Below, one piece after another: positions 6,537-13,217 of a stretch of 64,000 nucleotides of DNA. Every line of letters begins with the position of its first letter. The first letter of the stretch is position 1. Under the pieces are notes generated by a model. It saw only the letters and a program-made list of their open reading frames with translations. It did not search any database and was not told where the DNA came from. The stretch is from an uncultured Candidatus Melainabacteria bacterium (GTDB lineage: Bacteria > Cyanobacteriota > Vampirovibrionia > Gastranaerophilales > Gastranaerophilaceae), in assembly GCA_934757255.1 (NCBI GenBank), contig CAKVLL010000002.1, positions 1 through 64,000 on the forward strand, given 5' to 3'. A program made the translations under genes and the position numbers.

Positions 6537-6893
6537 ATGATGCATAGTGTTTATAACAATAATCCATTTGACTATAAAGGTAAAATTAATAGAGTAACAT
6601 ATATTATTACTTATTTTTGCGTAAAAACTTTAAATGTTTTGCTTTATTTTATAAAATATTTATATGATAAAAATCACAATGATTTTATTCTATATGCATT
6701 TATCCTAGGCATGTTTGTAGTTGGTATTCTTGAAATATTTGCAATTATTAAACGGCTACGTGATATTGGTTGGACTCCATGGCTTTGTTTAATAGGATTT
6801 ATACCTTATGTAGTTATAGTAATGCAGTTATTACTTATTATCATAAAGGGAAAAGAAAATAACATACAATCTGAGGATTCGTCTGATTGCTAA
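6537..6893 (+). CDS. DUF805 family membrane protein
   Basis: 118 residues. The N-terminal NPFDYKGKINRVTYII matches the DUF805 start (F.GR.sR..y). Hydrophobic segments lie near residues 20-42, 50-70 and 82-105. The diagnostic IKRLRDIGWTPWL motif sits before the last helix, which ends in K-G. DUF805 proteins are small inner-membrane proteins of unknown role. GGAGAAA precedes the ATG; a second ATG follows immediately at 6540. The gene lies alone between REP copies 6 and 7. Confidence 0.8.
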   Translation: MMHSVYNNNPFDYKGKINRVTYIITYFCVKTLNVLLYFIKYLYDKNHNDFILYAFILGMFVVGILEIFAIIKRLRDIGWTPWLCLIGFIPYVVIVMQLLLIIIKGKENNIQSEDSSDC

Positions 6894-6903
6894 CCAGACT
6901 GTA

Positions 6904-6932
6904 GTCGTGTTCAATAAAATAGTTGAACACGC
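6904..6932. repeat. REP family G copy 7 (imperfect foot)
   Basis: GTCGTGTTCAA pairs with TTGAACACG, but the final AC of the right arm is changed to CT. The left end reads GTAGTCGTG, with GTAG overlapping the palindrome. Confidence 0.8.
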
Positions 6933-6973
6933 TCCATGTATCTTATATAATGGAACTCTGCGAGGTTCATTTT

Positions 6974-7363
6974 ATGCTAGAAAATATTATTGGATTAATA
7001 GTTTTATTTCTTATGATATTACTATTATTACGCACTCTATACAATAATTATATACTTGTAAAATGTTATAAAGCTAAATACGGAAAACCTATTCATATTT
7101 TTTGCAGAATTAGTAATATCAAAGAATTTGAATTGTTTAATCCGATATTAGTTTACAAAAATTTTCTAATTACAAACTATTCGGGAAAAGATTTGATTAT
7201 ACCTAGAAATAGTCTTGCAAAAATAAATAAAAATCAATTTTTATTATCTTTTTTCCGAAATGTTTGTTTTAAAATTTTCTACCAAGATAAATATTATAAA
7301 ATACTAACAAATTCACCAATTGCTACAAAAACTTTAGAACAATTTTTAGATTGCAGACTGTAA
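6974..7363 (+). CDS. Small membrane-anchored protein of unknown function
   Basis: 129 residues from the ATG at 6974, which has GCGAGGT upstream; a longer frame from 6923 would begin inside the preceding repeat. One strong membrane segment covers residues 3-25, followed by a basic cytoplasmic or soluble domain of about 100 residues rich in Ile, Asn, Lys and Phe. Near the C-terminus is KYYKILTNSPIATKTLEQFL. Its architecture resembles bacterial PH-like small anchored proteins, but I cannot assign a family. The gene shares a REP-bounded segment with the small peptide locus downstream. Confidence 0.6.
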   Translation: MLENIIGLIVLFLMILLLLRTLYNNYILVKCYKAKYGKPIHIFCRISNIKEFELFNPILVYKNFLITNYSGKDLIIPRNSLAKINKNQFLLSFFRNVCFKIFYQDKYYKILTNSPIATKTLEQFLDCRL

Positions 7364-7416
7364 ATTCTATTACAAATAGTCAAGTCCCGCAATCGCAAAT
7401 AAATGCCCCATTTCAA

Positions 7417-7445
7417 TTGACATTTTAATCTATCTTTTATACCAT
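7417..7445 (+). promoter_or_regulatory. Candidate promoter of the small toxin mRNA
   Basis: A perfect TTGACA at 7417-7422 is followed after 17 nt by TACCAT (7440-7445), with TATACC overlapping it. Perfect -35 boxes are rare in this window, where most promoters rely on an extended -10. The predicted transcript begins near 7452, at the first hairpin. Confidence 0.45.
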
Positions 7446-7450
7446 ATTTT

Positions 7451-7512
7451 TATTGTTACCGGTCAAATGCATAGTAACAATAGGGTGTTTTAGTACACAA
7501 AATACCACCCAC
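7451..7512 (+). other. Structured 5' leader with two hairpins
   Basis: TATTGTTAC and GTAACAATA form a 9-bp hairpin (about 7451-7482). It is followed by a second hairpin in which GGGTGTTTT pairs with AAAATACCACCC (about 7483-7510). The structures lie between the candidate promoter and the peptide start. Confidence 0.5.
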
Positions 7513-7557
7513 CAACACACGAATACTAAGATGAATGGTTGGAAAGGGGGGATGACT

Positions 7558-7629
7558 ATGCTTAACAAAATAATAATGCTATTACTAGCATTTGCGATTG
7601 TAGTAATAGCATTAAAGTTAAAGCTATAG
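7558..7629 (+). CDS. 23-residue hydrophobic peptide, probable type I toxin
   Basis: The peptide is MLNKIIMLLLAFAIVVIALK followed by LKL. It is one membrane-spanning helix with a Lys-containing tail, the usual form of type I toxins such as TxpA, BsrG, Fst and TisB. The ATG at 7558 has an exceptionally strong purine-rich ribosome site (GGAAAGGGGGG at 7541-7551). An in-frame ATG at 7552 would add two residues but is too close to that site. A structured leader precedes it, a hairpin follows (7641-7680), and a perfect TTGACA promoter on the opposite strand points back into the mRNA. Family membership is inferred from form only. Confidence 0.55.
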   Translation: MLNKIIMLLLAFAIVVIALKLKL

Positions 7630-7688
7630 GGTACTAAGTGAAGTCCTCAACGTGTTACTCACAATTTCCGTTGGGGGCTTCCCCCTAT
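7600..7688 (-). ncRNA. Predicted antisense RNA overlapping the toxin mRNA 3' region
   Basis: On the minus strand TTGACA (7718-7723) is followed by a 17-nt spacer and AATAAT (7695-7700). Transcription would begin near 7688 with GGGGGAAGCCCCC and run into the toxin gene. This is the 3'-overlap layout of TxpA/RatA and BsrG/SR4. The left end is not determined. Confidence 0.35.
7641..7685 (+). other. 3' hairpin of the toxin mRNA
   Basis: AAGTCCTCAACG (7641-7652) pairs with CGTTGGGGGCTT (7669-7680) using two G-U pairs, so the stem is good only in plus-strand RNA. The CCCCC at 7681-7685 can pair with the adjacent GGGGG or with the poly-G ribosome site at 7546-7551. That offers a long-range way to hide the toxin start. 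No U-run follows, so simple termination is uncertain. Confidence 0.5.
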
Positions 7689-7694
7689 ACATAC

Positions 7695-7723
7695 ATTATT
7701 TACTATCACACAAAATTTGTCAA
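7695..7723 (-). promoter_or_regulatory. Candidate antisense promoter
   Basis: TTGACA (7718-7723, minus strand), 17-nt spacer, AATAAT (7695-7700). One mismatch from the consensus pair. Confidence 0.45.
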
Positions 7724-7729
7724 TAGTTT

Positions 7730-7764
7730 GTAGGTCGTGTTCAACTATTTTCATTGAACACGAC
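7730..7764. repeat. REP family G copy 8, GTAG-headed
   Basis: GTAG at 7730-7733 and palindrome 7734-7764. It lies between the type I locus and the XRE regulator gene. Confidence 0.9.
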
Positions 7765-7770
7765 TTTTAA

Positions 7771-8097
7771 CTATTCCTTCATCAACCCTTTTGTCACATT
7801 GTATAAAATATCAAGCTTTGTAGAATCGTTGGCTATAAAATGCACGTTTTTGATAATTTCATCAACAAGCTCATTATTATTTCTCAAATGATTTGTTGCA
7901 AAAAGTTCTTCGGTTGTGGTGTTCAAAGCTTTTATAATTTTATCTAATGTTTCGGCAGTAACAAAATTTTCGCCAATTTCAATTCCGCTCAATGTTCTTT
8001 GTGAAACATCGACGGCTTCTGCTAATTGCTCTTGCGTTAATCCTCGATTTAGACGCATGCGCTTAATTTTTTTGCCTAATTCTTCTTTGACACCCAT
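7771..8097 (-). CDS. XRE-family HTH regulator (module 1)
   Basis: 108 residues. Residues 5-60 form a lambda Cro/CI-type helix-turn-helix: LGKKIKRMRLNRGLTQEQLA, then VDVSQRTLSGIEIGENFVTAETLDKI, with the recognition helix around VSQRTLSGIE. The C-terminal 40 residues are helical and may dimerise. It is a paralogue of the regulator at 37888-38220. In both places it is divergent from a lineage-specific gene across a similar 260-bp region, which suggests it controls that region. The gene ends within 7 nt of REP copy 8. Confidence 0.85.
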   Translation of the reverse strand: MGVKEELGKKIKRMRLNRGLTQEQLAEAVDVSQRTLSGIEIGENFVTAETLDKIIKALNTTTEELFATNHLRNNNELVDEIIKNVHFIANDSTKLDILYNVTKGLMKE

Positions 8098-8358
8098 AAA
8101 ATACCTTTTATAACATATTAGCTTTTTATACGTTAGATTTCATAAAAATGATAAAATATGTCTTTAAATGTATTTTATATTAAGTTTTGTAAACCTGTAA
8201 TGTGGCTTTATTTCTATATCATAGCATTTTAGAAATTTAATTTCATAAATTTAAGCAATTTTTGAAAACAAAAAGACTTTATATATACATAACACACGAG
8301 GATTTGCAAAACCTAGTATAACACAAGATATTATAGAAAAATTTAAGGAGAAAGAATT
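8098..8358. promoter_or_regulatory. Divergent control region of XRE module 1
   Basis: It shares blocks with 38221-38480: ATATTAAGTTTTGTAAAC near the regulator start, CAATTTTT-N20-TATACATAAC in the middle (here at about 8258-8293), and AAGGAGAAAGAATTATG at the plus-strand start. Conservation around otherwise different genes suggests operator and promoter sites. The region has no ORF I would support. Confidence 0.55.
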
Positions 8359-8679
8359 ATGACAACACCTATCAGCAAAACACAAGTTAAAACACAAACA
8401 GCAAAAAAAGTACAAGTTAAACCAAAAGAGCAACAAAAAATTAATAGTACATTTGAAAAGAATGAACCTAGCACTGCGAAATTAGCGGTGAATAGAACTG
8501 GGGCTGTTGTTATGGCACCGTTAGCAGCAACAGCTGTCGTATTAACATTAGTTGGAGGTTTTTTAAACGGCGTTCTTAACCCTAACACAACAGTAGATCA
8601 TTCAATGAATGAAAGTATAAAAGCTGCCGGTCAAGGTGCTGATATGCTTGAAAAAATGTGGGAAGGACGATATTTTTAA
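8359..8679 (+). CDS. Small lineage-specific protein with one membrane segment
   Basis: 106 residues. The N-terminal 40 residues are polar and Lys/Gln/Thr-rich with no signal peptide. One hydrophobic segment (about residues 48-72, VVMAPLAATAVVLTLVGGFL) is followed by a short polar tail. An AAGGAGAAAG ribosome site precedes the ATG. It has the CAATTTTT-N20-TATA motif shared with the genes at 2560, 38481 and 47166. The role is unknown. Its position divergent from an XRE regulator suggests that regulator controls it. Confidence 0.65.
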   Translation: MTTPISKTQVKTQTAKKVQVKPKEQQKINSTFEKNEPSTAKLAVNRTGAVVMAPLAATAVVLTLVGGFLNGVLNPNTTVDHSMNESIKAAGQGADMLEKMWEGRYF

Positions 8680-8708
8680 TAAGTAATTAAATCTCACAAA
8701 AACTATCT

Positions 8709-8736
8709 GTCGTGTTGGTAAAATTACCAACACGAC
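8709..8736. repeat. Divergent REP (family G-like) copy 9
   Basis: A perfect 14-bp inverted repeat, GTCGTGTTGGTAA against TTACCAACACGAC around its centre. The outer GTCGTGTT is that of family G, but the inner arm differs and there is no GTAG. It closes the REP-separated series. Confidence 0.75.
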
Positions 8737-8745
8737 TTTTAAATT

Positions 8746-9129
8746 TTACCCCTTATACACAAACTCTTTCCCACCAACCAACTCAAATCCACACCTTCTC
8801 AAACACAACTCCGACATACGATTTTGTGCAACAGCATGAATATCACCTTTGAACCACTTTAAAGACATTTTCAAACATTCAATATTCAAAAGGTGCATTT
8901 TTCGCTTCGCAAAACCGTTCAGGTACAATTTGTTATTCTCATCCACAAAATAATAAATCACCCCAATCAATTTTTTATCGTTTAAAAACAGATAAAAGAA
9001 TGTATTATTGACTATGAATTCAAACGAGTTTGTGTCACAAATCCACCCTTGCACTTTTTCATACAAACTCTTGCACTCATCTTTATATTCCCAAAACTCA
9101 TCATCTTTCGGTATCAAAACTCTAATCAT
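8746..9129 (-). CDS. GNAT-like protein, probably phage-derived
   Basis: 127 residues. The pattern is that of a minimal acyltransferase-like fold: a central KKLIGVIYYF.DENNKLYLNGF beta pair, then a helix (NIECLKMSLKWFKGDIHAVAQN) and the C-terminal NRMSELCLRRCGFELVGG. The last motif (N.....C.R.GF...G) is common in phage-encoded GNAT-like structural proteins and acetyltransferases. No clear acetyl-CoA pyrophosphate loop (Q/RxxGxG/A) is visible, so catalysis is doubtful. A C-terminal copy is found at 6339-6429. It lies in the same orientation as the portal and the other phage-like genes. Confidence 0.55.
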   Translation of the reverse strand: MIRVLIPKDDEFWEYKDECKSLYEKVQGWICDTNSFEFIVNNTFFYLFLNDKKLIGVIYYFVDENNKLYLNGFAKRKMHLLNIECLKMSLKWFKGDIHAVAQNRMSELCLRRCGFELVGGKEFVYKG

Positions 9130-9469
9130 ATTTCTTCACCATAACATCAAATCAACACACCTCACGTCATCCTGAACGCGTTTTACTACTGTTAATGATA
9201 AATTTAATAAAACAAAAAATAATATATAAATGGCTGGATTCTTCGGTTCTTATCGAACCTCAGAATGACGCCAAGCTGGTAGTTTTACGCCCCGTCATCC
9301 TGAACGCGTTTAGCGTGAAGGATCCAGCTTTTTAAATACTATAACCATTTATACTAAAAACCACTTCTCACAATCGCACCCTAAATTAACCAATTTTTAA
9401 TACAACTTTCAACTTTCCATTTTCAACTTTCAACTCATTCCTACGCCAAAAACCTCATCGCTACATTTA
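9130..9469. repeat. Gene-free region with CATCCTGAACGCG repeats
   Basis: CGTCATCCTGAACGCG occurs at about 9164 and 9293. Between them GAACCTCAGAATGACGCC forms the other side of a large imperfect palindrome, and GGCTGGATTC/GGATCCAGC ends also pair (9164-9334). At 9398-9436 there is a family E AT-rich repeat. No gene is supported here. Confidence 0.65.
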
Positions 9470-9769
9470 TCAAATTTTCCCCTCACACAACCCCTCCACT
9501 ACATTAATCTTCGGCTCTTCATTCACAACGACATCATCATCCAAACCCAATGCCAAACGCTGTCCTTTTTGAACCTTACCGATTGCCGATATCAAAAAAT
9601 CAATCATTGCAAGCGAATTTTTTGGTGCATCTATAAATTCAAATTCTGCATATTTAATTTCTCTAGCGTATTCGTCAAGCATAAATTCTAAAACACTAAG
9701 AGTTTTGTCATAAAACTCAATATGTTTTTGATTAACCTTCTGCTTAATATCTTCAACCTTTTTTGACAT
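9470..9769 (-). CDS. Small helical protein, possible phage terminase small subunit
   Basis: 99 residues from the ATG at 9769, which has AAAGG upstream; the longer frame to 9826 runs into a repeat. It is mostly helical and acidic, with a run of KNSLAMIDFLISAIGKVQK followed by GQRLALGLDD. The last part resembles the end of small terminase proteins (a helix followed by R.ALGLD). A terminase small subunit would recognise phage DNA for packaging. Supporting context is the portal gene on the same strand 4 kb away. No large subunit is present. The family call is tentative. Confidence 0.4.
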   Translation of the reverse strand: MSKKVEDIKQKVNQKHIEFYDKTLSVLEFMLDEYAREIKYAEFEFIDAPKNSLAMIDFLISAIGKVQKGQRLALGLDDDVVVNEEPKINVVEGLCEGKI

Positions 9770-9778
9770 AATATACCT

Positions 9779-9871
9779 TTCTATCCCTCTTTTGGGGAGA
9801 GGGTAAAATTTCAAGTTGAGAGCCAACCTTTTTTATGGCTCGAAACTTAGAAATTTGGGTGAGGGTTCGAG
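9779..9871. repeat. Family D repeat (CCCTC...GAGGG), copy 1
   Basis: CCCTCTTTTGGGGAGAGGG, then AAATTTCAAG, then GAAACTTAGAAATTTGGGTGAGGG, forming a nested palindrome. Similar elements lie at 13081-13146, 21814-21847 and 24829-24894. Confidence 0.7.
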
Positions 9872-10045
9872 CCGTAGGCAATGTTTTTACCTCTTATTGA
9901 CTTATCGACTTTCTAAAAAAAATACTGAGGGCAAGGGCAACGTATATGTACACAAGGAGTGTGTCACGAGAGAGAAAGGTGAAACAATAGCCCTCAGTAA
10001 GATAAAACTTTTTTAACGAGGCTGTGGTGAGCCTTGCAACTTTAT

Positions 10046-10195
10046 AAATGGAAAATTGAAAGTAGAAAGTGGAAAGTGGAAAGTGGAAAATTGTATTAAA
10101 AATCACTAAATATAAAATTTGCTTAACATTGGACGTATAGATTTAAGAAAAATTTAAAACAATTTTCCATTTTCAACTTTCCATTTTCCATTCAA
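10046..10195. repeat. Family E AT-rich inverted repeat
   Basis: GAAAATTGAAAGTAGAAAGT (plus further GGAAAGT units and an AAAATTGT end) at 10046-10095 is matched in reverse by AATTTTCCATTTTCAACTTT at about 10153-10195. The arms enclose about 50 bp. Confidence 0.65.
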
Positions 10196-10198
10196 TAA

Positions 10199-10570
10199 TT
10201 AAACTTCCTTAACCAACTCCCTATTCCCATAAAAATCGCAAGCATACTGCTTGATAACTTCTTTTTTACCGGATTTAACACATTTATTTAATCCAAACTT
10301 CCAACCAAACGGCTTGGATTTAAATTTTGCATAATTAAACTCACGCAGAGAATAAACTATTTCATTTTTATGCTTTATAACTAAATCATTAGCTTCAATT
10401 CCTGCAACTTTTGTAACATTACAAATTCCGTCAAACCGCCATTCAGAAAGTTCACTTACCGGTTTTCCGCAAATAGGACAAAAACCTATTGATAGTTTTC
10501 TTGATGTAAATAACTCATTGTCCTTTAGATAATAAACGTCGTCAGGACGAAATTGACAGCAATGTCGCAC
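10199..10570 (-). CDS. Zinc-ribbon protein, probably phage-related
   Basis: 123 residues starting at GTG (10570) with GGAGG 6 nt upstream. Cys pairs at residues 4-5 (HCC) and FCPICGKP near residue 30 can bind zinc. The rest is a basic, Lys- and Phe-rich soluble domain (LREFNYAKFKSKPFGWKFG). No membrane segment. It is the first of the minus-strand phage-like genes (zinc ribbon, terminase-like, GNAT-like, portal). I do not recognise the family. Confidence 0.55.
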   Translation of the reverse strand: MRHCCQFRPDDVYYLKDNELFTSRKLSIGFCPICGKPVSELSEWRFDGICNVTKVAGIEANDLVIKHKNEIVYSLREFNYAKFKSKPFGWKFGLNKCVKSGKKEVIKQYACDFYGNRELVKEV

Positions 10571-10810
10571 AATAATCCTCCACTATTCTTTTATTAATGG
10601 GCGTAATTCGCCCTGTACTTTTGTGAAGATTTGTCCTACGCAGCGTTTCAGCTTTGTTTCAAAATTAAGTACAAGAATATACTACATCATTTTCAAAATT
10701 CACCAAAGAATTGTAAAGACTTTTTTACATCTAAACCTAGAAATGCCTAACTACGTGCATTCCGGCTTTTTATATGTAACAAAAACTTGCTTATATCTGT
10801 TTTCTAATGT

Positions 10811-10816
10811 TATAAT
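10811..10816 (+). promoter_or_regulatory. TATAAT -10 box
   Basis: TATAAT precedes the secreted-protein gene at 10840 with a short leader that carries AAAGGA. Confidence 0.55.
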
Positions 10817-10839
10817 TAAATAAAAAAGGATAAACTGAT

Positions 10840-11271
10840 ATGAAAAAATTTGTAGTTTTGTTAGCGCTTGTTTTGCCCCTAGCTGTAATTGCAGAAGATA
10901 CAGTAACTTTCGACGGCATCATAGAACCGGAATGGAAAGATTTTGCACCTACAAATTTTATTAATGTAACTGAGCCTAAAGGTATTAATAAACTTAATGA
11001 AACTGCTACATATTGGTATAAAAGAAAAGCCGATTTTGAAAGTTCTATTGAAGAATGCCGCGCAATGACTGATTATGACTCTCAATTGAGCTGTTTCCAA
11101 GAAGTTAAAGTTAAACAATATCAAAAAAACAGCGACTACAACGCTCGAATTGAAGCTCAAGAACGTGCAGGTCTAGGACCTCAAGAAATGTATGATAGAA
11201 CGAATACGATGCTTCCAATTGGCGGTTATTTGAATAATTTTACGCGCTTCCAACCTAACGAAATCAGATAA
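10840..11271 (+). CDS. Small exported protein of unknown function
   Basis: 143 residues with a clear Sec signal peptide: KK, then hydrophobic FVVLLALVLPLAVIA with likely cleavage after AIA/E near residue 18. The mature part is about 125 residues. It contains two cysteines (IEECRAMTDYDSQLSCFQ, about 15 apart) that may form a disulfide in the periplasm, followed by a helical segment (KVKQYQKNSDYNARIEAQER). It ends near YLNNFTRFQPNEIR. It has its own promoter and lies about 100 bp before the sigma factor gene. The family is not recognised. Confidence 0.75.
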   Translation: MKKFVVLLALVLPLAVIAEDTVTFDGIIEPEWKDFAPTNFINVTEPKGINKLNETATYWYKRKADFESSIEECRAMTDYDSQLSCFQEVKVKQYQKNSDYNARIEAQERAGLGPQEMYDRTNTMLPIGGYLNNFTRFQPNEIR

Positions 11272-11373
11272 GATTTTGGTTTGAAAAATTTTTCAAACAA
11301 ATTTGCTGTATTTATGGAACTTTTTTCTCTAATTTCAGTCTTAATTTTCAGAATGAGAATGGAGGAAGGTTTT

Positions 11374-12300
11374 ATGAGTAGAGCAATGAATTGTGTCGAA
11401 TACTTAGACACCAACAATATGGAATTAGAATCGCCAAAAACCTTTAGCACAATTGTAAATAATGATGACATTTTACAAATGTATTTAAAAGAAATTGGGC
11501 GTAAAAAAATGCTTACTAAATCAGAGGAAATAGAATTAGGGAAAAAAATTCAAGAAGGAAACAAACTTGAAAAAGAACGTGCTAAAAAAGAATTAATTCA
11601 GGCAAATCTGCGATTAGTTGTAAGTATCGCAAAAAAATACATCGGACAAGGCGTTTTATTTATGGACTTGGTTCAAGAAGGCTCGCTTGGTCTAATCAAG
11701 GCCGCTGAGAAGTTTGATTACAAACGAAATTTTAAATTCTCAACTTATGCTACTTGGTGGATTAAACAGACGATTATTCGCGCAATTTCTAATCATTCGA
11801 GAACGATTAGAATTCCGGTTCACATGCTGGAAAAAATCCGCAAGTACAAAAAGGCATGCTCGATTGCTACTTTTAGCGAAGGACTTGAAGTCGATGATGA
11901 AACAGTTTCAAAGCTTTCAGGATTGGACGTTAAAAAGATTAATGAAGTTAAAAGTGCGCTGAAAAAAGAGCCGATAAGCTTAGATACTTTTGTGACAGAT
12001 GATTTGTGTATCCAAGATTATGTAGAAGATACATCTTATTCATCGCCTGAAAATAATGTACAAAAATATTTATGTTACAAAGACATAAACAGCTTACTTA
12101 AAACTTTAGATAAGCGAGAAGAAGATATTATAAAAAGACGTTTTGGAATTGATGGAAATGAGCCTAATACACTGGAACAAATTGGAAATTCTTTGGGATT
12201 TTCGAAAGAAAGAATTCGCCAATTAGAAAACCTCGCACTGCAGAAATTAAGAAGAGCAGAGAAAGTTGAGCGCTTGAAAACTTACTTGGAAGAAGATTAA
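11374..12300 (+). CDS. RNA polymerase sigma-70 factor (RpoD/SigA-like)
   Basis: 308 residues, a group 1/2 sigma factor without the long acidic region 1.1. Region 1.2 is DDILQMYLKEIGR (residues about 31-43). Region 2 has LRLVVSIAKKY and the -10-binding FSTYATWWIKQTIIRAI. Region 3 follows. Region 4 has LDKREEDIIKRRFGIDG and the helix-turn-helix TLEQIGNSLGFSKERIRQLE. The start is set by GGAGGAAGG just before the ATG at 11374; an upstream frame to 11281 is not needed. It directs core polymerase to promoters such as the TGNTATAAT boxes seen here. A hairpin terminator follows. It could be the main factor or a group 2 paralogue. Confidence 0.9.
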   Translation: MSRAMNCVEYLDTNNMELESPKTFSTIVNNDDILQMYLKEIGRKKMLTKSEEIELGKKIQEGNKLEKERAKKELIQANLRLVVSIAKKYIGQGVLFMDLVQEGSLGLIKAAEKFDYKRNFKFSTYATWWIKQTIIRAISNHSRTIRIPVHMLEKIRKYKKACSIATFSEGLEVDDETVSKLSGLDVKKINEVKSALKKEPISLDTFVTDDLCIQDYVEDTSYSSPENNVQKYLCYKDINSLLKTLDKREEDIIKRRFGIDGNEPNTLEQIGNSLGFSKERIRQLENLALQKLRRAEKVERLKTYLEED

Positions 12301-12320
12301 AATTTGAACAATTTTTCTTT

Positions 12321-12353
12321 AAACGAATTCTTTTGTGTAAGAATTCGTTTTTT
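12321..12353 (+). terminator. Rho-independent terminator of the sigma factor gene
   Basis: AACGAATTC pairs with GAATTCGTT around a 10-nt loop and is followed by T6. Confidence 0.85.
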
Positions 12354-12354
12354 A

Positions 12355-12363
12355 TGCTATAAT
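12355..12363 (+). promoter_or_regulatory. Extended -10 box upstream of clpP
   Basis: TGCTATAAT directly after the terminator. A second TATAAT-like site (GTATAATG) is at about 12431. Transcripts from either would have a leader with AAAGGA before the clpP ATG. Confidence 0.5.
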
Positions 12364-12479
12364 ATTGCTGACCCAATAAAATCGAGGAAATTTCATACAA
12401 ATTAATTATTTGTTAAAATATTTATGTAATGTATAATGTTACTGTTACTTTTATACATAATTAGAAAGGAAAATAAGAA

Positions 12480-13067
12480 ATGAGTTTTGTACCTGTAGTT
12501 ATTGAACAATCAAGCAGAGGTGAACGTTCTTTTGATATCTTCTCTAGATTGTTGAGAGAAAGAATTATCTTTTTGGGAACTCCGGTAGATGATATGGTTG
12601 CAAACCTAATCGTTGCGCAGCTTCTTTTATTGGATAGCGAAAACCCAGAAAAAGACATTATGCTATATATCAATTCCCCTGGTGGTAGCGTAACAGCAGG
12701 TCTAGCTATATATGATACAATGCAACACATCAGAGCAGACGTTCAAACAATTTGTTTAGGTCAAGCAGCTTCTATGGGTGCATTTTTACTATGTTCAGGT
12801 GCTAAAGGTAAGAGAATGGCTCTTCCACATTCTAGAGTACTTATTCACCAACCTTTAGGTGGTGCTCAAGGTCAAGCAACTGATATCGAAATCCAAGCTC
12901 AAGAAATTTTGAGAATTAAAAAGACATTGAACGAAATCATGGCTTCAAATACCGGTCAATCAATCAAGAAAATTGAAAAAGATACTGACCGTGACTATAT
13001 CATGACGCCTCAAGAAGCTCTTGAATACGGCATGATTGATAAAGTTATCACAAAAGACGCTATGTAA
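12480..13067 (+). CDS. clpP: ATP-dependent Clp protease proteolytic subunit
   Basis: 195 residues, normal length. The serine of the catalytic triad is in LGQAASMGAFLL, the histidine in HSRVLIHQPLGG, and the aspartate in the later EKDTDRDYIM segment. NSPGGSV is the conserved oxyanion/strand motif. ClpP forms a double heptamer in the cytoplasm that degrades unfolded or tagged proteins delivered by ClpX or ClpC. The N-terminus (MSFVPVVIEQSSRGERSFDI) shows that little or no propeptide is present. It is followed by clpX, separated by a family D repeat. Confidence 0.95.
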   Translation: MSFVPVVIEQSSRGERSFDIFSRLLRERIIFLGTPVDDMVANLIVAQLLLLDSENPEKDIMLYINSPGGSVTAGLAIYDTMQHIRADVQTICLGQAASMGAFLLCSGAKGKRMALPHSRVLIHQPLGGAQGQATDIEIQAQEILRIKKTLNEIMASNTGQSIKKIEKDTDRDYIMTPQEALEYGMIDKVITKDAM

Positions 13068-13080
13068 TAAATAGAAATCA

Positions 13081-13146
13081 CCCTCTCCTTGGGAGAGGGT
13101 AGAATTTCTTAGCAAGTGTAAGCGAGCTTAGAAATTCGGGTGAGGG
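13081..13146. repeat. Family D repeat between clpP and clpX
   Basis: CCCTCTCCTTGGGAGAGGG followed by GAATTTCTTAGC and GCTTAGAAATTCGGGTGAGG, a nested palindrome in the operon spacer. Confidence 0.75.
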
Positions 13147-13157
13147 GTTCACTTAAA

Positions 13158-13181
13158 GTAGGTTGGACATACTTGCCCAAC
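13158..13181. repeat. GTAG-headed GTTGG palindrome (REP family H, degenerate)
   Basis: GTAG (13158-13161) then GTTGG...CCAAC. The better copy is at 18811-18833. Confidence 0.5.
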
Positions 13182-13217
13182 AACCAAAATCCAAACAGTC
13201 AACATACAGGAGAAATT

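Noticed and set aside
2438..8736. CRISPR array made of the GTCGTGTTCAA palindromes
   Set aside because: Spacing is irregular, from about 0.1 to 2 kb, and the spaces hold genes, not short spacers; no cas genes are present.
2383..8736. Integron cassette array with attC sites
   Set aside because: The palindromes are short, perfect and GTAG-footed, and lack the paired R and L boxes with extrahelical bases of attC. No integron integrase is nearby; the xer gene at 17 kb is an ordinary XerC/D in a housekeeping operon.
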